24,273 nucleotides of DNA from a virus. Positions 18,568 through 24,273 of this stretch are shown one piece after another. The DNA is taken from IMG/VR virus record IMGVR_UViG_3300035070_002714, positions 1 through 24,273 of that record; one strand, written 5' to 3'. The notes under the pieces were generated by a model, which ran no database searches, was not told the origin of the DNA, and saw only the letters and a list, made by a program, of their open reading frames with translations. Both the position numbers and the translations under genes were made by a program. Numbering within the stretch: the stretch's first letter is position 1; every line of letters begins with the position of its first letter.

Positions 18568-20774
18568 TGACAGACGAAATTGAAAGCAGCGAAGCCCAGA
18601 CGCCAAAAGAGAAGTATGACTATTGGTCGGCTGAACTCCAAACGAGCGAGAAAGCCCGAAAGAGTTGGTGGAAGCGGAGCGATAAGATCGTCAATAACTA
18701 TATTGGCAAAAACCCCGCAAGCCAGACAGAGGACTCGTTGTTTAGACTTAACCTGTTTCATTCTAACGTCACTACCTTAAGTGACATGCTGTACGGTAAC
18801 ACCCCTAAAATTGACGTGAGTAGGCGCTACGCGCAGGCTAATGACGACGTCGGCCGTGTGGCCGCTGAAATGATCGAGCGACTGCTTAACATTGACGTGT
18901 CTGAGCGCAGCGCTGAGACAGACGCGGTGTTTAAGGCTGCACTGCAAGACCGCTTACTAGGCGGCTTAGGCTGTGTTAAGGCTAGATATGTGGTCGAGAC
19001 AGAAGAAGTCCCCGTGATGGACGAGTTCGGCCAGCCTATGGTGGGCGAGGACGGCCTACCTATGATGGAAGAGAAGGTGGTGTTTGAGGACGCGCCTATT
19101 GACTACTACTACTGGGGTGACATTCTATGGGGCTGGTGTAGAACATGGGCTGACATGCCGTGGATAGCGTTTAGAAGCTACATGACTGAGGACGAGGCCA
19201 CTGAGCGCTGGGGTGAGGCAGCCGCAGAGAACATGGACTTTAAGAAACAGACTCGCCAGACAGGTGACGAGGGCGTAGAAGACCCCGAAGAAAACGACTC
19301 AGCTTGGCTTAGAGCCGAGGTATGGGAAATATGGTGCAAAGAGACTCGCACCGTCCATTGGATAACCAAAGGGCATAAAGAACAGCTAGAAGAGAAGCCC
19401 GATTTACTTGAGCTGTCTAATTTTTGGCCAGTACCACCATTTCTATTGGCTAACCCAACAACCAGCTTGTACACGCCTACTCCTGACTACACGTTAGCAG
19501 AAGATTTGTACAACGAGATTGACGGACTACAGACCCGCATAACCACCTTAACTGAGGCGGTGAAAGCAGTGGGCGTGTACAACTCCGCAGCGGCTAACAT
19601 AGCGCAAATGTTTGATGGGATGGACAACCAGCTAATACCTGTGGAGAACTGGGCGCTATTTGGTGAGAACGGCGGCGTAGCAGGGCAGATAGACTGGGTG
19701 CCTATTGAGGCAGTCACCAACGCTCTGCGTGAGCTAGTTGGTCAGCGCGACAACACTATTCAGCTACTACAGCAAACGACTGGTATGACAGACGTGATGC
19801 GTGGCAGCTTAGACAACCAGTATGAGGGCGTCGGCCAGACTCAAGAGAAGTCTAAGTATGGCTCAGTGCGGATTCAAGCGCTGCAAGAGCAGTTTGCCTT
19901 ATTCGCTGGCGGCGCCATGCAGATAAAAGCGGAGATAATTTCTAGGCATTTCTCGCCAGAGACTATTTTTAAGCGTGCTAATATGCAGTACTCAGTTGAT
20001 GAAGAGTTGGTACCACCAGCCATAGAGCTGATCAAAAACCCAGATGAAGCGCGTATACGTGTGGCTATCCGTCCTGAGTCAATCGCTATGGTTGACCATA
20101 ACGCGGTTAAAAACGAGCGAACTGAGTATCTTAACGCGGTGTCTACCTACATGCAGTCAGCACAAGGTATTATTGACGCAGACCCAGCCGCTAAACCGTT
20201 TGTCCTACAGCTATTGCAGTGGGGCTTGGCAGGCTTTAAAGGCGCTAGCGAGATTGAGGGCGTCATCGACAAAGCGATTGAGGCTAGCCAGAAAGCAGCG
20301 GAAGAGCAAGAAGGTAAGCCAGACCCAGCACAAGCAGAAGCGCAGGCAGCTAGCCAGCTTGAGCAGATGAAACAGCAAGGGGCTATGCAGGCGATTGAAG
20401 CTAAAACGCAGTCTACTCTAGCTATACGTCAGTCTGATATGCAAGCGGATATTGCTACCGCGCATGAAACTCACGTTCGTAAAATGGCGGAGATTCAAGC
20501 AGGCTTAGAAGCTAAAATAGCTGAAACGCAAGTATCACTACAGGCTGATTTGTTGATGGAGCAGGCGCAAGCTGCCTCCAACATTCAGCAGACGCAAGCT
20601 ACCGTCGAAGGTGAGATCCAGAAAGATATGGTAGAGGCGCAGATTGATATGGCCAGTGAGCAAAGCAAAACAGCTAATAAGATCGACGAAATAGCGGCAA
20701 GTGCTATGGCTGACATTAAAAAGAATCAAGTGCAGGCAGCACTAGCACCTAAGCCAGCGGAGAAGAAAGGATGA
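18567..20774 (+). CDS. Portal protein, P22-like
   Basis: This 735-residue protein is the length of P22-type portal proteins. It forms the dodecameric ring through which DNA enters the head. The N-terminal half has the family's WKRSDKIVNNYIG and LNLFHSNVTTLSDMLYG segments, then VKARY, and a Trp/Tyr-rich DYYYWGDILWGWCRTWADMP clip-like part. Later it has IDGLQTRITTLTEAVKAVGVY and GSLDNQYEGVGQTQEKSKYG. From about residue 580 to 730 it is a long Gln/Ala-rich helix with heptad-like spacing, comparable to the barrel of P22 portal. ATG 18567 is chosen over GTG 18564 because it couples with the terminase stop (TGATG). Confidence 0.92.
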   Translation: MTDEIESSEAQTPKEKYDYWSAELQTSEKARKSWWKRSDKIVNNYIGKNPASQTEDSLFRLNLFHSNVTTLSDMLYGNTPKIDVSRRYAQANDDVGRVAAEMIERLLNIDVSERSAETDAVFKAALQDRLLGGLGCVKARYVVETEEVPVMDEFGQPMVGEDGLPMMEEKVVFEDAPIDYYYWGDILWGWCRTWADMPWIAFRSYMTEDEATERWGEAAAENMDFKKQTRQTGDEGVEDPEENDSAWLRAEVWEIWCKETRTVHWITKGHKEQLEEKPDLLELSNFWPVPPFLLANPTTSLYTPTPDYTLAEDLYNEIDGLQTRITTLTEAVKAVGVYNSAAANIAQMFDGMDNQLIPVENWALFGENGGVAGQIDWVPIEAVTNALRELVGQRDNTIQLLQQTTGMTDVMRGSLDNQYEGVGQTQEKSKYGSVRIQALQEQFALFAGGAMQIKAEIISRHFSPETIFKRANMQYSVDEELVPPAIELIKNPDEARIRVAIRPESIAMVDHNAVKNERTEYLNAVSTYMQSAQGIIDADPAAKPFVLQLLQWGLAGFKGASEIEGVIDKAIEASQKAAEEQEGKPDPAQAEAQAASQLEQMKQQGAMQAIEAKTQSTLAIRQSDMQADIATAHETHVRKMAEIQAGLEAKIAETQVSLQADLLMEQAQAASNIQQTQATVEGEIQKDMVEAQIDMASEQSKTANKIDEIAASAMADIKKNQVQAALAPKPAEKKG

Positions 20775-21181
20775 GCCAAGATCATATCTCAACTGAGCAG
20801 CAAGCCGTAGATAAAGACAAGTTCGATCAAAGCTTTTCTAACATTTTTGGCGAGTTCAAACGGCCTAAGTCGGGCGGCTACATTCAAGACCCTGAAACGG
20901 GTAAACTTGTGCCGCGCAGTGAGTACGTCAGGCCAAAAGAGAACAAGTCGGCAATGGTGATGAACCCACTACAAGACTTTAAATCACCAATAGACGGGCA
21001 AATAATCTCGACTAGGTCACAACTAGAAGCGCACAACCGTAAGCACGGCGTAACTAACTCAAGTGACTATTCTAACGGCTATATTGAGCGTAAAGCACAC
21101 GCCCGTAACACCAAAGGCGAGAAATATTTAAAAGAAACACGTCGCAAAGATATTAACGAAGCGATTTCACGATTTACCTAA
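20771..21181 (+). CDS. Conserved hypothetical protein of the head operon
   Basis: This 136-residue basic protein starts in an ATGA overlap with the portal gene. The N-terminus is polar, followed by GGYIQDPETGKLVPRSEY and, at about residues 70 to 91, FKSPIDGQIISTRSQLEAHN then RKHGV, a motif I associate with small proteins beside portal genes in related phages. The C-terminal half is lysine and arginine-rich. The function is unknown. Portal assembly, scaffold help or head completion are possible from position only. Confidence 0.7.
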   Translation: MSQDHISTEQQAVDKDKFDQSFSNIFGEFKRPKSGGYIQDPETGKLVPRSEYVRPKENKSAMVMNPLQDFKSPIDGQIISTRSQLEAHNRKHGVTNSSDYSNGYIERKAHARNTKGEKYLKETRRKDINEAISRFT

Positions 21182-21199
21182 CCCTACGACGAGGCTATT

Positions 21200-22297
21200 A
21201 TGGAAACAAGCATGAGAGAAGATTTAGCGGCTGCACTTGACGAAGCAGGCGAAAACTTTGAAGAAACACCACAGGTAATAGATACCGATGAAACAGACAC
21301 ACTCCTTGATAGCGAATCAGCTAGCACAGAACCTAGCGGAGAGCCAGAAGGCACACGCGGAACGGATGAGGATAATTCGCTTGGAGCTGAAACGGGCGAA
21401 GCAGACAGTGTTACTGCTAGCACTGATAGTAGTGTTAGCGGCGACAGCAACGACAGCGCTGACCCACTAGCTGACAAGCGAAGCACAAAAGCCCCGATAG
21501 ATTGGTCGCCTAAAGAGCGTGAAGATTGGTCTAAGATACCGCGGCACCTGCAAGATAAGATAAAAGCCCGTGAAGCGCAGACGCAAGAGCTAATGGCCAA
21601 CACGTCAGAAGCGCGTAAAACGCATGAATCGTTTAGCCGTATTGCTCAGACCTACGGTGCGACCCTTTCAGGCGTCGTAGCGGGCGATACACCACTAGAA
21701 GCAGCAGAAAATCTGTTTAGCACCGTGGCTAATTTACGTATGGGCACCCCCATGCAGAAAGCACAGATCATATCTGAGCTGATTAGCGACTTTGGCGTAG
21801 ACATCGGCACGTTAGATAGTGCGCTGTCTGGTACGGTGCCAGAAAACAACCAAGAGTCACACCTAGAAGCGCTACTTGATAAGCGTATGGCTCCTATGCA
21901 CCAGTACTTTGACCAGATGGAGCAACAGAAGCGGCAAGCCGAGCAGCAAACACAGCAGAAAGCTATGGGCGATGTACAGTCTTTCGCAGATAATGCAGAG
22001 TTTATCAACGATGTGCGTATGGATATGGCCGATCTGATCGATATGAGAGCTAAACACGGTGAAATCCTGTCGCTTGAAGACGCCTACCACCGCGCTTGTG
22101 CGATGAACCCACAAATAGCGCAGATACTAGAGCAACGCAAAGCGAGACAAGCCTTAACAGGCAGTCAAAACTCTATCAAGAGTAAGCGTAACGCGGCGTC
22201 TAGTTTGCACCGTCCACGGGTAGGGGTTACCTCACCTAATGGTAACCAGTCTATACGTGACACCATAGCAGCAGCATGGGATGGGGTAGACGAATAG
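21200..22297 (+). CDS. Scaffolding protein
   Basis: This 365-residue protein lies between portal and major capsid genes, the normal site for an internal scaffold. The first 95 residues are highly acidic and Ser/Thr-rich (many Glu, Asp and Gly, unfolded). A conserved APIDWSPKEREDWSKIPRHL segment follows, then a long helical centre, a Gln-rich coil (FDQMEQQKRQAEQQTQQ) and a basic C-terminus (SIKSKRNAASSLHRPR), which may dock the coat protein as in P22. ATG 21200 has GAGG seven bases upstream. It would direct prohead assembly and then leave or be removed. No protease gene is visible in this window. Confidence 0.85.
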   Translation: METSMREDLAAALDEAGENFEETPQVIDTDETDTLLDSESASTEPSGEPEGTRGTDEDNSLGAETGEADSVTASTDSSVSGDSNDSADPLADKRSTKAPIDWSPKEREDWSKIPRHLQDKIKAREAQTQELMANTSEARKTHESFSRIAQTYGATLSGVVAGDTPLEAAENLFSTVANLRMGTPMQKAQIISELISDFGVDIGTLDSALSGTVPENNQESHLEALLDKRMAPMHQYFDQMEQQKRQAEQQTQQKAMGDVQSFADNAEFINDVRMDMADLIDMRAKHGEILSLEDAYHRACAMNPQIAQILEQRKARQALTGSQNSIKSKRNAASSLHRPRVGVTSPNGNQSIRDTIAAAWDGVDE

Positions 22298-22315
22298 CTA
22301 CACAGTGTAGCTATT
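22293..22315. terminator. Bidirectional terminator-like palindrome between convergent genes
   Basis: AATAGCTACAC (22293-22303) and GTGTAGCTATT (22305-22315) are perfect inverted arms around one A. The palindrome contains the stop codons of both the scaffold gene and the inverted HNH gene. It is followed by TACTTTTGCTT on the forward strand, so it probably ends transcription from at least the rightward side. Confidence 0.7.
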
Positions 22316-22876
22316 ACTTTTGCTTCTGTTAACTGACATTGGCAAAATCTGTAGGTTTGTGTGTACGTGAAGACCCGACACAAGCTTACCTTTTAGCGGT
22401 ATCATGTGGTCTACGTCGAATCCTTTAGGGCATTGGGCGTAGACTTGTCGTATAGCGTCCATGTCTGCCCATGCAGGAGTTTGAGCCTGTAGTCGTTTTA
22501 TGTGATCTCTTGCTTTAGCTCGCACTTGGGGGTCGTTTGCATACCTTTCTTTATTCCACACACTTATCCGAGCGCCATACCGCCCTGTGTATTTAGGCCA
22601 TGTCTCTTTAGATTCCGCTTTCGTACACTCTTTACATTTATGTGAGATAGTTTTCAGCTTTTTATAGTAGCCGCTTCTCGGCTTCAATACCTTACATACA
22701 GGACATACCTTTTCGGTCACTGGCGGCAGACCGTGTACACCGCCTGTAGGAACATACGCAGCTTTAGCCTCAGCCTTTAACCTTTCTTTGTTGGCTTCAT
22801 ACCACGCTTTGCGTGAAGCTCTGCACTTCTCTTTGTTCTCTTGGTAGTATTTAGCATCTCTATCTTTTCTGTTCAT
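22298..22876 (-). CDS. HNH endonuclease with N-terminal zinc-ribbon-like cysteines
   Basis: This 192-residue protein is inverted between scaffold and major capsid genes. Its start, ATG 22876, has GAGGT eight bases upstream. The first 45 residues are highly charged (MNRKDRDAKYYQENKEK). Two CxxC pairs, VCPVCKVLK and HKCKECTK, form a likely zinc site. The C-terminal HNH signature is FDVDHMIPLKGKLVSGLHV followed by HTNLQILPMSVNRSKSN, with D-H, the N in TNLQ, and the final N-R-x-K segment. Orientation against the virion operon and separation of the two genes fit a mobile homing endonuclease inserted upstream of the capsid gene. Confidence 0.88.
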   Translation of the reverse strand: MNRKDRDAKYYQENKEKCRASRKAWYEANKERLKAEAKAAYVPTGGVHGLPPVTEKVCPVCKVLKPRSGYYKKLKTISHKCKECTKAESKETWPKYTGRYGARISVWNKERYANDPQVRAKARDHIKRLQAQTPAWADMDAIRQVYAQCPKGFDVDHMIPLKGKLVSGLHVHTNLQILPMSVNRSKSNSYTV

Positions 22877-23037
22877 TTTACTTGACCTCAGTATCGTAGG
22901 GGTTTATGGTTATATTACATAACACTTTTCAAGACGTGTCCCAGCCTCGGTAGCAGACAAATAGTTCGGAGAAAGGTTTATAGAAAACTCAAGCTAGATA
23001 TTGGCCTGATTAACACTTTTTATTAACCCTATCATTA

Positions 23038-23052
23038 ACTGTCATAGACAGT
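23038..23052 (+). promoter_or_regulatory. Hairpin directly upstream of the capsid ribosome site
   Basis: ACTGTC (23038-23043) and GACAGT (23047-23052) form a six-pair stem with a three-base loop, just before AAGGAA (23055-23060). It may control access of the ribosome or mark a processed 5' end of the capsid mRNA. Confidence 0.45.
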
Positions 23053-23098
23053 ATAAGGAACTATTATCGCATTTGCTAACTCATCCATCTCGGACATC

Positions 23099-24064
23099 AT
23101 GGCCACAACAATTGCATCTCGTACTAAGAAGATAGCAGATAACGTGACCTCAAACAACGCCCTTCTAATGAAAATGAAGAAGAAAGGACGCATTAAAACT
23201 GTGTCTGGTGGCGAATACATCATGCAAGAACTCTCTTTTGCTGAAAACACCAACGCTGGTTGGTATTCAGGTTACGATCTATTGCCAGTTGGCGTTAGTG
23301 ATGTAATCAGTGCAGCAACCTTCGATTACAAACAAGCAGCCGTACCTGTCATCATTTCTGGTTTAGAAATGCTGAAAAACTCAGGTAAAGAACGCATGAT
23401 CGACTTGATGGAATCTCGTTTAGAGGTTGCAGAAGCGACTATGGCTAACTTGATCACTGGCGGTATCTACTCAGATGGTACAGCAGCAGGCGGTAAGCAG
23501 ATTGATGGTTTAGAAGCCATGATTCCTTTAGACCCAACAGCAGCACCTTACGGTGGTATTGATGGGGCAGCTTTCCCTTTCTGGCAGAACCAGGTAAGCG
23601 ACAACACAGCACTTGACGGCTTAGACCCTACTCAAATCCAAGGTTTCTGGAATGAGCTTTGGGCTTCATTGGTTCGCGGTCAAGATCGCCCTGACTTAAT
23701 TATGACCGACACGACTGTATGGAATGCTTACATAGCTTCTTTACAAGCTCAACAGCGTTTCAGCAACACTGAATCAGCGGATGCGGGTTTCGCAACTGTT
23801 AAGTTCATGGACGCTGACGTTTGTTTGGATGGTGGTATCTACAACGGTAACTCAGGTTCAGGTGCGCCAGCAGGCACAGCCTTCTTCTTGAACACCAAGT
23901 ACATGCACTACCGTCCACATGCAGACCGTAACATGGTAAGTCTATCTCCTAACCGTCGTTACTCAACTAACCAAGACGCAGAAGTGCAGATTCTTGGTTG
24001 GGCGGGCAATATGACTTGTTCTGGTAGACAGTTCCAAGGTCGTTATGACGCAGTAGGCGTATAG
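23099..24064 (+). CDS. Major capsid protein
   Basis: This is at least 321 residues of a phage major head protein. It shows the family pattern ATTIASRTKKIADNVTSNNA, then GRIKTVSGGEYIMQEL, WYSGYDLLPVGVSDVISAA, FDYKQAAVPVIISGLEML, a YSDGTAAGGKQIDGLE segment and a conserved end with LGWAGNMTC. The listed start is the only canonical ATG, but it has no good ribosome site. In this family the N-terminus continues upstream, like MAFANSSISDI before this Met. That text is present in frame back to 23066, where ATC stands six bases behind AAGGA (23055-23059). TAA at 23054 closes the frame, so the true start may be non-AUG (332 residues). Codon choice is more regular than in neighbours, as expected for an abundant protein. 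An HK97-type fold is expected from gene order. Confidence 0.92.
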   Translation: MATTIASRTKKIADNVTSNNALLMKMKKKGRIKTVSGGEYIMQELSFAENTNAGWYSGYDLLPVGVSDVISAATFDYKQAAVPVIISGLEMLKNSGKERMIDLMESRLEVAEATMANLITGGIYSDGTAAGGKQIDGLEAMIPLDPTAAPYGGIDGAAFPFWQNQVSDNTALDGLDPTQIQGFWNELWASLVRGQDRPDLIMTDTTVWNAYIASLQAQQRFSNTESADAGFATVKFMDADVCLDGGIYNGNSGSGAPAGTAFFLNTKYMHYRPHADRNMVSLSPNRRYSTNQDAEVQILGWAGNMTCSGRQFQGRYDAVGV

Positions 24065-24097
24065 GTTAGTTTTTTAACCTTGTCGTAGGGGTTGTAG

Positions 24098-24120
24098 GGG
24101 CTACTTCGGTAGCCCTGAGT
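24098..24120 (+). terminator. UUCG-loop hairpin after the capsid gene
   Basis: GGGCTAC (24098-24104) and GTAGCCC (24109-24115) form a seven-pair stem closed by a stable TTCG loop, followed by TGAGTTTT. It lies 33 bases after the capsid stop and likely partly terminates or stabilises the abundant capsid transcript. Confidence 0.75.
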
Positions 24121-24142
24121 TTTAACCGTTTGGAGTAAATAT

Positions 24143-24273
24143 ATGTTAGTACCTTATTTTGTACAGTTAGATGTAGTAGCAGCCAGAGCACTTGAGTACC
24201 CATCTGAGACAGATTGGGATACGGGTGCAAATAGAGCAGGCAGTAATGCGCACGGTATTGGTATTGGTGAAGG
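24143..24273 (+). CDS. Virion gene after capsid, partial (5' end only)
   Basis: This frame opens at ATG 24143 with GGAG seven bases upstream and runs off the window after 43 codons. The peptide begins MLVPYFVQLDVVAARALEYP and continues with SETDWDTGANRAGSNAHGI. From position it should be a head-completion, head-tail connector or decoration protein. The fragment is too short to assign. Confidence 0.6.
   Translation, partial: MLVPYFVQLDVVAARALEYPSETDWDTGANRAGSNAHGIGIGE

Noticed and set aside
21184-21603. 139-codon reverse-strand frame opposite the scaffold gene
   Set aside because: Its Ser/Leu/Val-rich content mirrors the acidic low-complexity start of the scaffold. No independent evidence supports it.
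1-24273. tRNA or rRNA genes, insertion sequences, integrase or attachment sites
   Set aside because: No cloverleaf-like sequence, transposase or integrase motif was noticed on either strand by reading. A tRNA scan and profile search would be needed to exclude them formally.

Overview
This window is most of one arm of a tailed-phage genome, either a free phage or a prophage segment with no integrase in view. Every recognisable gene belongs to phage DNA replication, DNA packaging or head assembly. The Shine-Dalgarno starts, the CsrA-type gene and the fimbria-like exported proteins point to a gammaproteobacterial host, plausibly marine. That host assignment is inference only. The head genes (P22-like portal, separate scaffold, major capsid protein) together with the replication set (family A polymerase, DUF2800 nuclease, SNF2 helicase, VRR-NUC, primase-helicase) resemble podovirus-type genomes, but no tail gene is visible to confirm this.

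Layout. (1) 54-1256, rightward: three overlapping or closely packed genes for exported proteins. They are a fimbrin-like two-cysteine protein, a PapD-like protein and a protein with a C-terminal coiled coil. (2) 8394 down to 1275, leftward: the replication operon. In transcription order it holds VRR-NUC nuclease, SNF2-type helicase, an HNH/AP2-like gene, DUF2800 RecB/Cas4-like nuclease, a candidate ssDNA-binding protein, family A DNA polymerase, a 2OG-Fe(II) oxygenase and two small genes. (3) 8450-11073, rightward: a ribbon-helix-helix regulator and a primase-SF3 helicase fusion, closed by a strong terminator. (4) 14814 down to 11181, leftward: about a dozen small genes. These include a beta-clamp-like protein, a CsrA homologue enlarged by what looks like an internal duplication, and tiny membrane or secreted proteins. 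(5) 14880-15720: roughly 840 bases without genes. They hold an AT-rich block, repeated GGTTCCCA-type motifs and ten GC-rich tandem repeats, and form a plausible origin or regulatory hub between divergent operons. (6) 15722-24273, rightward: a NUMOD4-HNH endonuclease, small and large terminase, portal, scaffold, an inverted HNH endonuclease, the major capsid protein and the start of the next virion gene.

How it fits together. The two leftward operons and the primase-helicase supply replication, recombination and host takeover. The rightward late operon packages DNA and builds the head. The strongest new idea is a phage translational-control circuit. Most genes of the small-gene operon have near-identical leaders in which the Shine-Dalgarno lies inside ACAAGGAT, which is the core of the published CsrA binding consensus. 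The same operon encodes the enlarged CsrA-like protein. The major capsid gene also appears to lack a canonical start codon at the position its family N-terminus demands.
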